Part shown: piece by piece, positions 1-11,548 of the stretch
How the letters are laid out: every line of letters starts with the position of its first letter
How positions within the stretch are numbered: position 1 is the first letter of the stretch
Source: Cocos nucifera
Taxonomy: Eukaryota; Streptophyta; Magnoliopsida; Arecales; Arecaceae
Length of the DNA stretch: 64,000 bases
Assembly: GCA_006176705.1 (NCBI GenBank)
Contig: QRFJ01004308.1
Span: forward strand, 21,965-85,964
Reading direction: 5' to 3'
The notes under the pieces: model-generated
Databases searched by the model: none
What the model was told of the DNA's origin: nothing
What the model saw: the letters and a program-made list of their open reading frames with translations, nothing else
Translations under genes and position numbers: made by a program

Positions 1-363
1 TGTGAAATTCCCGAATTGCCCTTCCAGATTGGTCCACCGAGCACCGCAAAAAATACTGACATCATCCTGACGTCAGCATTGCGTCGGCGAGTTGGTCTAC
101 TATTTCGGTCGAATCAGACCGAACCATTGAGCCAGTTTTCTGAATCAGTTTGAACCAAACCATTTTTTTAAAAAAATTTAATTCTGGGCTCGTTTGAAGT
201 CCGTTTTGCCTGAAATTTATTTCATCTGAATCAGAAAAATAAGATCTTCATATTGATGGCCTTCTTTCCTACATAAGATTAATAAAAGTATCAATTTTTA
301 AAGAAATAGATTAATTTATTTTATAATTTAATACTTTTATTAGTATATTTTTACCACTTATCA
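1..363 (-). repeat. 3' LTR of G1, partial
   Basis: This stretch matches ~4910-5275 almost base for base. It ends at tca (361-363), the complement of the TGATAAG start of the LTR. The rest of this LTR lies to the left of the window. Confidence 0.85.
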
Positions 364-1137
364 CACCTTCCAACTTAGTCATTGCTAGTCCCTTAGCAAT
401 GTTTTATTTAATACCATGTTTCAATAAGATTATCCATCACAAAGATAAAATCTAGGACTAAAGGTCAAAAAGTTTAGAAAATACTGCTAACTAAGCATTG
501 AGTTTTAGAAGCAAATTTTTCAGTCATCGCAAAAAATACTCTATCTTTTATCACTTATCCAGTTTATCTTGCTCAAGATTATCTTCTTGGCACATGATTT
601 TTTTTTTTTTTTAAACTTATTCTACATTGTCTTAAAGGAGAAAGAAAAATAAAGGGTGCAATAAAGGATAGGAAGGAATACACCTGATTTGGTTTAGTCT
701 AGTTCTTTGGAGCTTTGAAATTTTGCTTGAGTTTTCATTGATTTTTCTGCAAAATTGAAAATACACACCAGAGCAGTAAAAGAGAAATAATAAATTATTA
801 AAAAATAAAAGAAAAGAAAAATGATCAAAACTAAAAAGAAAAGAAACAACCTATCTAGTAGTTCTAATTTATAGTCTTCAGCTTGACTTTCTTTTAATTC
901 TAAAGTAGATCAATCTGGTGCCACTTCAGTTGGAATACTTTCATGTTTGATTGTGTCTTCTTTCAATTTGACATTGCTCGCTTTTATAGTCTCAAACCTA
1001 TTTTCTACAGAATTCTCATATAATGGATTGTCAATAATATCAATTAGAAAATAAGTTTGATTATCATCAGTTTGTTTAGTATCTTTGAAAATATTAAAAG
1101 TAACTTGTTCATCTTGGACTCTAAGAATTAATTTTTC
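364..1137 (-). other. G1 3' region after protease: degenerate linker, no RT
   Basis: On the minus strand the protease frame reads on with stops into a short acidic tail to about position 840. Beyond that the sequence is AT-rich and non-coding up to the 3' LTR. An autonomous Athila element would have reverse transcriptase here, and none is visible. A poly-T run lies at 598-613. The purine stretch next to the LTR (minus, ~364-375) is only a weak polypurine tract. Confidence 0.6.
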
Positions 1138-1690
1138 TTATTGAACATCTATTAAAGCTCCTCTAGTAGCTAAAAAGGATCTCCCTAAAATAAGGGGTAC
1201 ATCATAATCTTCTTTCATATCAAGAACAATAAAATCAATAGGAAAAATAAACTTATTTACCTTTACCAAGACATCCTCTACTATACCTCTTGGATATTTA
1301 ATGGATCTGTCGGCTAATTGAAGAGTAATAGTGGTAGGCTTTGGTTCTCCTAGACCCAGCTTTCTGAAAATAGGAAAAGGCATGAGATTAATGCTTGCTC
1401 CTAAATCACATAAAACTTTATCAAAACTATAATCACCAATAATGCAGGGGATAGTAAAACTCCCTGGGTCTTTTAGCTTCTGTGGTAATTTATTTTGAAG
1501 TATTGTTGAGCATTCTTCATTCAAATTTATTCTCTCATGCTCTTTCAGCTTTTTCTTATTTGTTAAAATTTCTTTGAGAAACTTGGCATACCTGGGCATT
1601 TGAGTAATAGCATCTACAAAAGGAATACTAATATGTAAATTCTTTAGAATTTTGAAAAAGTTAGAAAATTCCTTATTTGGATGCTGTATT
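1138..1690 (-). pseudogene. G1 aspartic protease of the gag-pro polyprotein
   Basis: The minus-strand frame 1599-1138 encodes a retropepsin-like domain. It has the active-site motif DLGAS (D-[ST/L]-G type), followed by a hydrophobic strand, and the second hallmark LILGRSFLATRGA near its end, as in Athila and related gypsy elements. It should cleave the gag-pol polyprotein. The domain is in a different frame from gag. The correct frame can be followed upstream to about 1690, where the gag frame is lost, so there is a frameshift close to that position. The frame closes with a stop just after the domain, and no RT follows. Confidence 0.82.
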
Positions 1691-3173
1691 TTCTCGCTGG
1701 AAATGGTAGTGGTGGCACGTAGGGCTTCACATTTGGATCAGCAAATCGTATACCTGGAGACCATCCACCTGCTGGTTGTATTGGTGACTGACGAATTTTA
1801 GTTGATGGTTCCTTATTTGTAGTTGGCTCTTCAGTCTCATTCTTCTGATGTGGCTCCTCCAGCTTTGTACCACTTCTTAGGATGATAGCATTGACTTGCT
1901 CCTTTGGATTTGTCTCCATATTGCTTGGCAAGGATCCTTGAGGTCTCTCGGAGATTATCTTAGCCATTTGATCTATTTGCATCTCCAAGTTTCGAATTGA
2001 TGCTGTTTGGTCCTATCTAAGTTTGGCTTTTAAATTTTTTATAGTTGCTTCTTGGTTTTGCATAAATTTGACCATCAGCTCTTCCATGTTGGACTTCTTT
2101 TCAGGTACTTGGAATCCCGGGGGTGGCTGTTGTGCTGCATTTTGATTACTCCATGAGAAATTTGGGTGCTGCCTCCACCCTTGATTGTATGTGTTGGAGT
2201 AGGGATTGTTTTGTTGCAGCCTAAAAAAATTACCAATATAATTAGCTGTATCGATTGTTTTAGCAAAAGGATTATCTATCTGGCAATTGCTCGTATCGTG
2301 TCCTCCTCCACATAGGTCACAAGTAATGCTTTGAATATGCATAGCTGTTCCCTTCAAGTTGTTGACTTCGGCTCTATGGGCTGTAATTTCAGCTAGTAAG
2401 GTTGGCACGCAATCTACTCCCTGCATAGCTGCTAGTCTTTTTGGCATCATACGTTCTATCTGCTATTGATAGCTATTTGATGCCATCTCATCGATCAGAT
2501 CGAAAGCTTCTTCCTCCATTTTTTGGTTAATGGTTCCTCCTGCTGCTGCATCAATCATAGAACGATTAGTAGGAGATAAACCATTATAGAAAGTTTGTAC
2601 CTAAAGCCATACGGATAGTTGATGATGTGGACATCTCCTCAGCAGTTTTTTGAAATGCTCCCAAGCCTCATATAGTGTCTCCATGTCCATCTACATAAAG
2701 AAAGTGATATCGTTGCGTATCTTGGCAGTCTTGGAAGGTGGAAAGTACTTAGCTAAGAATTTTTGGGCTAGGACATCCCAAGTTGTGATAGAACCTGCAG
2801 GAAGAGAATGAAGCCAACTCTTAGCTTTATCCCATAAAGAGAAAGGAAATAACCTTAATCTAATAGCATCATCCGACACTCCATTAATTTTAAAAGTATC
2901 GCAAAGTTCAAGAAAATTAGAAATATGGGCATTCGAATCATCATGCACGTGTCTACTGAATTGGACAGTTGATTGAATCATCTGGATCATCGCTGATTTT
3001 ATTTCAAAATTATTTGCTCGCACTGGCAGTCTCCTGATGCTCGAAGCTGCATTGGCTATAAATGGTGTGATGTAATCATTTAATGGACGATGTACTGGTT
3101 GAATAGCTTTATGCTGTCCTTCAGTCGCCATATCCAATCCTAAATTGATGTCGTTAGAATCTTCAGCTGCCAT
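1644..3173 (-). pseudogene. G1 gag (Athila-type capsid and zinc knuckle)
   Basis: From the ATG at 3173 on the minus strand, the frame encodes a retrotransposon gag capsid domain (~residues 60-160). It holds the conserved stretch DAIRLRLFPFSLWDKAKSWL and then TTWDVLAQKFLAKYFP. After three in-frame stops (near 2690, ~2632 and ~2462) the same frame continues into a zinc knuckle, CDLCGGGHDTSNC (CX2CX3HX4C), at about 2290-2330. A low-complexity, proline- and glutamine-rich linker runs to 1644. Gag forms the virus-like particle that packages element RNA. The stops and a frameshift near 1690 make it non-functional. Confidence 0.88.
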
Positions 3174-3349
3174 GTTTCTTTCTTATTGTAGTCTTCTAAT
3201 GGTCCTTTCAATTTTTGGATCTAAAGGTAATAAGTTACTATGTCCAGTACGTGTCATGCACTAAATTTTTTTTTTTTAAATAATAAAAATTAAAAATAAA
3301 TTTTTAAAGTAAAGCTAGGATCAAAATTTCAATATTGTTTTAGACACAA
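3174..3349 (-). other. G1 leader between PBS and gag
   Basis: This is a short AT-rich untranslated leader with a poly-T run at 3267-3276. No ORF is seen in it. Confidence 0.6.
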
Positions 3350-3367
3350 TCCCCAGCAACGACGCCA
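3350..3367 (-). promoter_or_regulatory. Primer-binding site of G1 (tRNA-Asp type)
   Basis: The minus strand reads TGGCGTCGTTGCTGGGGA, six bases downstream of the LTR end. This is a two-substitution variant of the TGGCGCCGTTGCCGGGGA site usual in Athila/Tat elements, which pairs with the 3' end of tRNA-Asp. It primes minus-strand cDNA synthesis. Confidence 0.82.
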
Positions 3368-4279
3368 AAACCCTGATCCATGCTAATTTATAGCTATGGC
3401 AAGTGCACCAATCGATCAAGTAATAAAGTGAATGAGTAGAGTATCGTCCCTAGAGGATTGAAAAATAAGTACTGAAAAGCTCTTTCCTATGCTTTATTTA
3501 GAAGATCGATTTATGAGAATAAGAAATTAAATAATAAAATAAAAAATAATTAAAAAAATTTTAAGAAAATAGAGAGAGTGTAAATTATTAGGGTTTTAAA
3601 CTTCAAGAGCAATGGATTACTAAGACAATCGGTTCACCAACTCAGTCAATACAATATTTAGATTTTTAGATTAATTTTATTTCATGTGACGTAGAGTTTT
3701 CTAATTTATTCACTACCCTTTGGTCCAGGCATAGCAACACTATCAATATTTATTAATTACCCTTTGGTCCAGGTGTAATTTAAATAAATATTAATGCATT
3801 AAGTTTTGTGAAATCCTCTAATTAAAATACGCTGCATCCAAAGCGCACTAAAATTCCCGCATGCATATGAATTCTAATTTGATTCATAATACAAGGTATA
3901 TAATCAAGAAGCAATAACATAGATGTACTTGGTCCGTAACATCTATGTTCATCAGATCAATTAGAAGATGGCCAGTAATCTAAAAGCATTAAGATCAGAT
4001 TTATATACTCCTCATGAATAAAATTTAAAAATAAATCACACTGAATATTGCATCAAAAGAGTGGCTACACCTTAGCCTTAGTAAAAGAAAATTTAGTTCA
4101 TGATAACAAGTTCAAAAATAGCAAATAAAATAAAAAGCATAGAGAAATTAGACTGTTTGATTGCTGAAATTGATTCTCTATTGCTCTTGATGTGGAGAAC
4201 TTGGTGAAGAAGAAGATGCTCCTTGATCGATGTCTTGATTGTCGAAAAAAAAATCAAAAACCCTTTTTTATTTCTCATA

Positions 4280-4432
4280 AATCACTCTTCTCTTTCTACC
4301 TCTTTCCTCTCTTTTTCTTATTTTCTCTTTTTCTCTGACTTCTTCTCTCTCTTTCTCTGTCTCTCCCTCTGTGTCTCTCTCTCCCTGTCTCTCTCTCTCT
4401 CTCTTTCTCTCTATCTCTCTTTCTTTTTTTTT
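4280..4432. repeat. CT/GA microsatellite in G1 LTR
   Basis: The plus strand is a pyrimidine tract rich in CTCT and CTTT. On the element's own strand it is a GA-rich stretch just downstream of the TATA box, so it would lie in the 5' end of the transcript. ORFs read through it are low-complexity artefacts. Confidence 0.85.
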
Positions 4433-4448
4433 TCATGACAACAGTAGG

Positions 4449-4456
4449 TTTTTATA
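4449..4456 (-). promoter_or_regulatory. TATA box of G1 LTR
   Basis: TATAAAAA on the minus strand, inside the LTR and just upstream of the GA-rich tract. It is a likely core promoter for element transcription. Confidence 0.5.
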
Positions 4457-5275
4457 GATAAAGAGTTTGATTTCCCCCCAAAATCCATCAAAAATTAGGT
4501 TTAAGACTCCCAAAACAACTCAAATTAAGATCTGGGTAATTCTGCCCATTAGATGTTGATCAAACGATCCAAAAATCAGTTAAAAACTCCTTAAAATAAC
4601 ATAGATCAAGTCAAATTTCATGCCAGCCATTGGATCAACCATTGGATTGAATCTGGGCCATCCGATCATGTAGAAAGAGGCCTTCTGATCTTTAGTTTAC
4701 CATCAGGATGAATCTCAGCCGTTGGATCTCGATCGAGAGCTACGAATGCCGTCCATCAGTGCCTTCTTTTTGGCCGTCCGATCGAGTTTCAGTGAAAGGC
4801 ACCCATTGGATCAAACAAAATTCTCAAATTGCCCTCCATAGACCATGCGCGAGCTTGGTGTTGCATGGACCATCATGTTCTTCAGCCAATCGGAGCGCGC
4901 TTTATGCTGTGAAATTCTCAAATTGCCCTTGAGATGGTCCACCGTGCGTCGCAAAAAATGCTGACGTTATCCTGACGTCAGCATTGCATCGGTGGGTCGG
5001 TCTGCTATTTTGATTGAACTAGGCTGAACCGCTGAGCCGATTTTCTGAACCAGTTTGAACTGAACCAATTTTTTTTTTTTTTTTGAAATTCAATTCTAGG
5101 CTCCTTTGAAGTCCATTTTACTTGAAATTTATTTTATCTGAATCAGAAAAATAAGATCTTCACATTAGTGGCCTTATTTCCTATATAAAATTAATAAAAA
5201 TATTAATTTCTAAAGAAATAGATTAATTTATTTTATAATTTAATACTTTTATTAGTATATTTTTACCACTTATCA

Positions 5276-5464
5276 GTGACTTGTAAGCAACTCACTGTAC
5301 TTAGGTACCGTACTACTTGAATTTCTAATTTAGTGATGAAATGCTACTGGGTGCAGTCAAGTACTTGTAAAATCAATGTGTGAGTCAAGATAGAATTGAC
5401 CTCTTCAAGTGTTGGAGCAAGTGCATCACTATATTTTAATTTAGCAAAACATCGACTGGGGATA
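5276..5464 (+). repeat. Fragment of B1 copia 5' LTR
   Basis: This stretch aligns with ~27930-28115 in the B1 3' LTR. Shared blocks include tttctaatttagtgatg, gagtcaagatagaattgacc and caagtgttggagcaagt. Identity is about 80-85% by eye. It starts at the G1 insertion site and stops at about 5464, where family-A copia coding sequence begins abruptly. I read it as the remnant of the 5' LTR of B1, with its left part beyond G1 and its right part lost in a deletion. Confidence 0.75.
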
Positions 5465-8400
5465 TTATTAGACCAGGACCCCCCACCTTACCAGCTCATG
5501 CATCCATTGAATAGAGAGCATCTCTTGATAAGTGGACGGACGAAGATAACAAGGCCAGATACTATATGTTGGGCTTGATGTCTAATGAGCTTCTGCACCA
5601 ACATGAAGATATCAGGACTGCCCGCCAAATGTTGGCTCACCTACAAGAGATGTTTGGTGAACAGAGTCGCACAGCCAAGTATCAAGTCACTAAATGACTA
5701 TTCAAGGCTAAAATGTGTGATAAACAGTTAGTCCAAGATCTTTGTCTGATGATGATCAAGGATTTGAAAGAGCTTGAGAAGCTCGAAGTGAAGTTGGATC
5801 TGGATGTGCAGAATGATATAATTCTGCAATCCTTGACTGATGCATTTGGGCAGTTCATCATGAACTCCATATGCATAAACTTCAAAATTTTCTGGCCGAG
5901 CTTATGAACATGCTGGTTACTGTTGAGCTTTCTATGAAAGGTTCTAAAGGCTCAATGCTTGCTATGGAATGGACTTCTTCAAAGAGAAAGTCTTTTGGAA
6001 AGAAGAAGAAGTCTATAAAAAAGTAGAAGGTGGAAGGAGGAAAGAAAAAGAAGACAGAGCTAAAGAAGAAGGCCGCTGACAAAAAATGTATTTTCACTGC
6101 AACACTGATGGCCATCGAAAGCGAAAATTCCCTACTTACCTGGCCACCCTAAAGAATAAGGAGGTAGGTCCTTCTGGAGGTATGCTTGTTATTGAGTCTA
6201 ACCTTACAATTTCTTTTGCATCCAGTTGGGTGCTTGACTCTGGTTCTAGTGCTCATTTATGTACTTTCATGTAGGGTCTTGAGGATAGCAGGAGGCTGAG
6301 GGATGGTGAGATGATCCTACGCATTGGAAATAGAGCAAGGGTTGCTGCTGTAGCCATGGAAATATATCCTCTTCGACTACCATCTGATTTAGACTTAGTA
6401 TTAAAGGATTATTATTATGTGCCTACAGCAAGCAGGAATTTGATTTCTATTTCATGCTTAGCATAAGAAGGCTATGTAATTAGTTTTCTTAAGGATCATT
6501 ATAACATTCTTTATGAAATAAATAAAATTGCAAGTGGTTTCCTTATTAACAGTCTTTACCAGTTACATACTGATGTATCTACTTTTAATATCGAGCAAAA
6601 TGTGAATGCCATAAGAACAAATTGGAGAAAATTGGGCTATTGAGTCCGTTGACTTTCGAGTCATATCCAATTTGTGAATCTTATCTTCATGGCAAAATAA
6701 CTAAGCTCCCTTTTGTAGGACATGGGGAAAGGGCCTTGGATCTACTTGCCCTGGTACATACTGATGTGTACGGCCCATTTGATATGCCGGCTAGAGGCAA
6801 CTTTGTCTACTTCATAATCTTTACCGATGATTTATCTCAGTATGGGTATGTGTATCTTATGAGACACAAGTCTAAAGCTTTTAAAAAGTTCAAGAAATTT
6901 AGATATGAAGTAGAAAAGCAAACTAAAAAATCCATTAAGGTTCTTCGATCAGATCAAGGAGGTGAATACCTTAGTCGAAAATTTCTTGACTATCTCAAGC
7001 AAAATGGCATAATCTCTCAATGGACTCCACCTGAAATACCTCAACTCAATGGAGTTTCAGAATGAAGAAATTGGATCCTATTAGATATGGTCCAATCCAT
7101 GATGAGCTTCACAGACCTTTCTAATTTTTTTTGGAGATATAGTCTGTTAACTGTCAATATACTTACTGAATAGGGATTCCTCTAAAATCGTTCCTACCAC
7201 ACCGTATGAGATATGGCATGGTAAGAAACCAAGTCTGAGTCATCTCAGAATTTGGGATTGTCTGGCTCATGTCAAAAGACAACAAGCGGATAAGTTAGAC
7301 TTCAGGTCCTTTAGAGCTCAATTCATAGGATATCCTAAAGAGTCATTAGAATATTATTTCTACTTTTCAGAAGATCACAATGTGATTGTGAGTCGACATG
7401 CCATCTTTCTTGAAAAATAGTTTATTCAAGATGGTGGCATTGAAAATCAGATCAAGCTCGAAGAGAAAGTCTCATAAGAGCAACGAGCTAAGCACCAAAT
7501 GGAACCAAATCAGGTTGAGCCAATACAATCACTACCTCCTCCACCTCATAGATCGAAAAGGATTTTCCATCCCCCTGAGAGGTACTTAGGTACTATTTCA
7601 GAGGAAGTAGAGAAAATGTTTCTCATAGGTAATGGGGTTCATGGTGATGATCCCAAAATCTATGACGAGGTGATATCGGATATCGACTCCAAGAAATGGT
7701 TAAAGGCAATGAAGTCAGAAATTGACTCGATGCACTCAAACCAAGTCTAAACCTTGGTAGATCCACCAGAAGGTATAGTACCTATTGGATGTAAATGGAT
7801 TTACAAGAGAAAGATTGGTGCAGATGGGAATGTAGAGACATTCAAAACTAGATTAGTGGCAAAAGGGTATAGTCAATGCGAAGGCATTGACTATCAGGAT
7901 ACCTTTTCTCTAGTAGCTATGCTAAAATCCATCGGCACATTGCTTGCCATTGCAACCTATTTTGATTATGAAATATGACAAATGGACGTGAAAATGGCAT
8001 TTTTAAATGGATACCTTGAGGAAGATATCTATATGGAACAGCCACTAGGATTCACATCCAGTGATACTGATCATAAGGTATGCAAGCTGCAAAGGTTCAT
8101 ATATGGACTTAAGCAAGCATCTTAGAGCTGGAATACTCGTTTTAAAGATGTGATCAAATTATTTGATTTCATCAAAAATGAGGAGGAACTGTGTGTCTTC
8201 AAAAAGGTCAGTAAGAGTGCTATTATCTTTCTCATATTGTACGTGGATGATATCCTCCTTATTGTAAATGATATTCCCATATTGACCATAATTAAAATGT
8301 GGTTATCCAAAGAATTCTTTATGAAAGACCTAGGAGAAGCATCCTTTATTCTAGAAATTATGGTCTATAGAGATAGACCGAATAGGATGCTAGGACTTTC

Positions 8401-9150
8401 ATAGAAGATGTATATAGAGGAAGTGCTAAAGAGGTTTAGCATGGAAAACTCCAAGAGGGGTTTGGTATCCTTCAGACATAGCATTCATCTTTCCAAGAAG
8501 ATGTGCCCAAGCACACCTGAGAAGATAGAATGCATGAGCAAGATTCCTGATGCTTCAGCAATAGGGAGCCTCATGTATGCCATGTTATGTACACAACCTG
8601 ATATAGCTCATGCTGTGAGTGTCACGAGTAGATATCAGTCGAATCCAAGCGAAGAACACTGGACTTTTGTGAAATGTATCCTTAAGTACTTGAGAAGAAC
8701 TAAGGATATGTTGTTGATTTTTGGTAATGGAGAACTCCAAGTCTAGGGGTATACAGATTCAAATTTTATATCCGATGTAGATGATCAAAAGTCAACATCT
8801 GAGAGTCTACTACAGAGTACATCGCTGCATCGAAAGCTGCGAAGGAGGCATTCTGGTACAAGAAGTTTGCTGCAGAGATCGGAGTGATGCCATCATATGC
8901 CATTCCTCTATACTGCGATAACAATGGTGCCATAACCCTTGCTAAAGAGCCAAGGTCTCACCAAAAATTCAAGCACATCGAGCAACGATACCACCTCATC
9001 TGCGATTACCTCGAGAAAGGTTACATCAAGATCAAGAGAGTCAACTCCGCAGATAATGCGGCGGATCCACTCACAAAGCCATTGGACCAGCAGAAGATCA
9101 AAGCCCACCTTAAGAAGATGAGACTTAGAATTGTTGCCAATTGGCTTTAG
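5465..9150 (+). pseudogene. A1 copia gag-pol polyprotein, degenerate
   Basis: Domain order is that of Ty1/copia. Gag remains lie at 5465-6150, with a poor zinc knuckle near 6090. Protease has the LDSGSSAH active site at ~6235. The GAG-pre-integrase and integrase cover 6622-7065, with acidic residues in HTDVYGP, SDQGGEY and a terminal E (D,D35E). RT spans ~7690-8750 with catalytic YVDD at ~8242. The RNase H tail at 8760-9150 ends in the usual copia stretch ADPLTKPL. Defects include many stops, frameshifts in gag near 5860, a gap of about 70 bp before the pre-integrase domain (~6613), and a gap of about 100 bp in RNase H (~8800), judged against the palindrome arms and B1. It cannot be translated as one protein. 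Confidence 0.88.
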
Positions 9151-9164
9151 GTCAAGTGGAAGTT

Positions 9165-11440
9165 TGTTAGATATATGTGCCCTAAAGCCAGAATTAGCTG
9201 ACACTTGTTACACACTTCTAAGGGCAAAATTATAATTTTAACTATAAGTAATAAAATGGATTATTTTCTATCATAACATGTATTTAGTGCCTATGATATA
9301 TCCCTTGATTTAATGGCAATGATAATTCTTATTTTTAAGAGTTGAAAATTTAAGACATGAATTTTTATTATTAACTCATAAAATGCTCCTGACCATAGGA
9401 TCATCATGAGGATGGTGATTGATCCGAAAAATTGGTGTACAATCATTTCTTTATAGTAGATGAGTCTTAAGTCTACGATGTAGAGACACCGGAGCGAGAG
9501 TACAGGTACTTGTTAGAGAACGAGGGCACTAAGCGTGACCACCTCGAGCAGTCATTAGGAAGTCTACCATCTTGTCGATGACTAGCTCAAAGATGCAGTA
9601 GTGTATCTTGTTCTTTGACCTAAGGTGCATCGATAATTCACCTTGAGGGTGTTATAGTTTGACTACACCATGACTCGATCTTCTAGCTATTTGAAATCCT
9701 GAGGTGTATGTTGGCTATAGCATGTTCGTTGTAGGAATTGGATTGCACCAAGAGGGAATCTATCTACCTCGGTAGATGAGGAGTAGGCCTATGATGATCA
9801 CGAGAATTAAATCCATAAGCCCATGGCCATGGCAGAGTGAAATAATAGAAAGTGTTTCTATTAAGATTTTCACATTGGATTTGAATCGAATGATTAATCA
9901 TATGATGGATATTAGGGTTTGACAAGTTCACCTTAACCCTAATCCGATTGGGGCTCAAGATAGAGGAACTTAATCACATAGATAACTGCATTGAGAGATT
10001 CATTTTTAGTTCTGATGGATTGTCATCATATACTACTAGGTGTCACTGGTGGATTTTGGTAGCAATTAGAATGATTTGGATGATCGATCATTCTAGTTGT
10101 CAGAATCAAAAAAGTTTTGATCCATCGAAAGGTATTTCGATGATGTCCATGATAGAGATCGTGACATATCTCATTACCATATGGAACTGAACCTAACTTA
10201 ATCATATAAATAAGGATTTGGATCTGGATATCATCAATTAGACTAATCTAGTTCAATTGATTTGAATTAGATTCAATTAGGTTCAAGACAATCATGCTAG
10301 CACATGATTGAGCCTAATGTTCTCCTTCAACAATCATCAAAAGTTATCTCAGCTGAGCCAAATGTGTTTGGACTCACTCAGGTACCTTTACTTGCTCTGA
10401 CTGGAGCTTGTCTAGATCAAAAAAGGATTGTCTTAATTTATGAGATAAATTTGAGATAACACCTACTATTTTTCGTCATCTGCTAATTTTTGTCTTTTGA
10501 CTTTAGTCAAACATTGACCTTTGACACTTAGACATCCGCTTATGTGTCATGCACCCATAGGAGAGAGATTTGACCTTTATCCCCTTGCTAGAAAGAGGAA
10601 AGGAGGGGCCGTAGACCTAGGGAGGCATGTGCCCAAGGATGATGATGCTTGGAGTCCCAAATAGATGGGACTCCCGGTTGCTTCATGGTATCAAATAAGG
10701 TGGTGCTAAAGACTCTACTTTGACAAGTCTTGGCACCACCTAATGATGTATGAGAGGGACACTCATCTGATTGGATCAGGTGATGTCATCCCACTAATCA
10801 GATTCAGATCTGATTGCACGTAGAGATGTGATTGGCCGGGATGATGTGGCACTGCATGGCATAGCAGGGTCTATATAAACCTTATCTGTGCCTAGGTTTG
10901 AGAGAGTTCTCCCCTTGCCCATGCCACATAGCCCTCTCCCCTCTCCTCCACACCTACCTCTAATCCTCTCTCTCTTCTCCATGCCCAAGAGGTCTTGGGC
11001 TCAAGTTTGGTGTGATCCAGGCAAGAGAAAGGCGATAAGAAAGGAAGAAGGCAGCACTACTGCAAGAGATGACATCAGATCTTCAAAAATTATTTTGAAG
11101 ATCTTCAAGATCAGATCTAGATCTTATCTTTAGAGGAAAGATTAAGAAGGAGAAGATCTTCAAATTCTGCCCAAGTGGATACCAGTAGAGGCCAGACGAT
11201 TGTGTGACTGCATCCAGAACCTCAAGCAATCAGCAGAATCATCATAGGGTACTAAGATTACCCAAGAACAAGGTATAAATTAAATTTGATTTAATTTAAT
11301 TTATTTTATTTTATTAGATCCATCAAATTGGATCTAAAAAGTATCAACTCTGATTTAGATCTAAGAAAAAAAATTTTGAAATATTTCTCTTGGTCATCAG
11401 ATCTGAACGAACCTGACCTAAAAATAGGATTTACTCTTCA
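9165..11440 (+). repeat. 3' LTR of A1 (family A, 2276 bp)
   Basis: It starts TGTTAGATA directly after a purine-rich tract (aagtggaagtt) and ends ...ctcttca. It matches LTRs at 33161-35399, 49732-52028 and (minus) 60787-63063 over its whole length. A TATA box lies at 10872-10879. The next five bases, tgtac, may be one half of the target duplication; the other half is lost. Confidence 0.9.
10872..10879 (+). promoter_or_regulatory. TATA box of A1 LTR
   Basis: TATATAAA within the LTR. The equivalent in the left palindrome LTR is CTATAAA at ~51455. Conservation of position among family-A LTRs supports a core promoter at the U3/R border. Confidence 0.55.
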
Positions 11441-11548
11441 TGTACTACTAGTAACTTTCCTTTAATAAAGTTCTTTCTATTTTGACATTATTACTTCTTG
11501 GCACAAAGATTGTATAATGACAACTCTGAGACAACCAAAAGTGGCCTA

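Larger units (their letters stand above)
1..5275 (-). mobile_element. Athila-like Ty3/gypsy retrotransposon G1, left end outside window
   Basis: The element is on the minus strand. Its 5' LTR is 3374-5275, followed by a primer-binding site and then gag and protease. The tail of its 3' LTR is at 1-363 and runs off the window. The two LTR ends match closely (1-363 against ~4910-5275). The interior is only about 3.0 kb, and no reverse transcriptase, RNase H or integrase is visible between the protease and the 3' LTR. It is therefore a deletion derivative or a non-autonomous member. It is inserted in a copia LTR (B1), which resumes at 5276. The expected 5-bp duplication on the right would be gtgac (5276-5280); its partner lies outside the window. 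Confidence 0.88.
3374..5275 (-). repeat. 5' LTR of G1 (1.9 kb)
   Basis: The LTR runs from TGATAAG at 5275 (minus) to ...GGATCA at 3374. The inner border is set by the PBS and the outer border by the match to 1-363 and by the resumption of copia LTR sequence at 5276. It contains a TATA box (4449-4456) and a GA-rich tract downstream of it. Two stretches repeat a CCCTTTGGTCCAGG motif (~3715 and ~3760). Confidence 0.85.
5465..11440 (+). mobile_element. Copia element A1, 5'-truncated
   Basis: This is a Ty1/copia element with gag, protease, integrase, RT and RNase H remnants followed by a 2.28-kb 3' LTR. The 5' LTR, leader and start of gag are missing. Homology with the palindromic copies at 53905 and 58898 begins within gag at about 5465. 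Its right flank (11441 on) is the gag tail of a C-type gypsy element, so A1 had inserted into C0. Confidence 0.88.

Noticed and set aside
4223..4438. 71-residue Ser/Leu-rich ORF
   Set aside because: It reads through a CT microsatellite and is low complexity.
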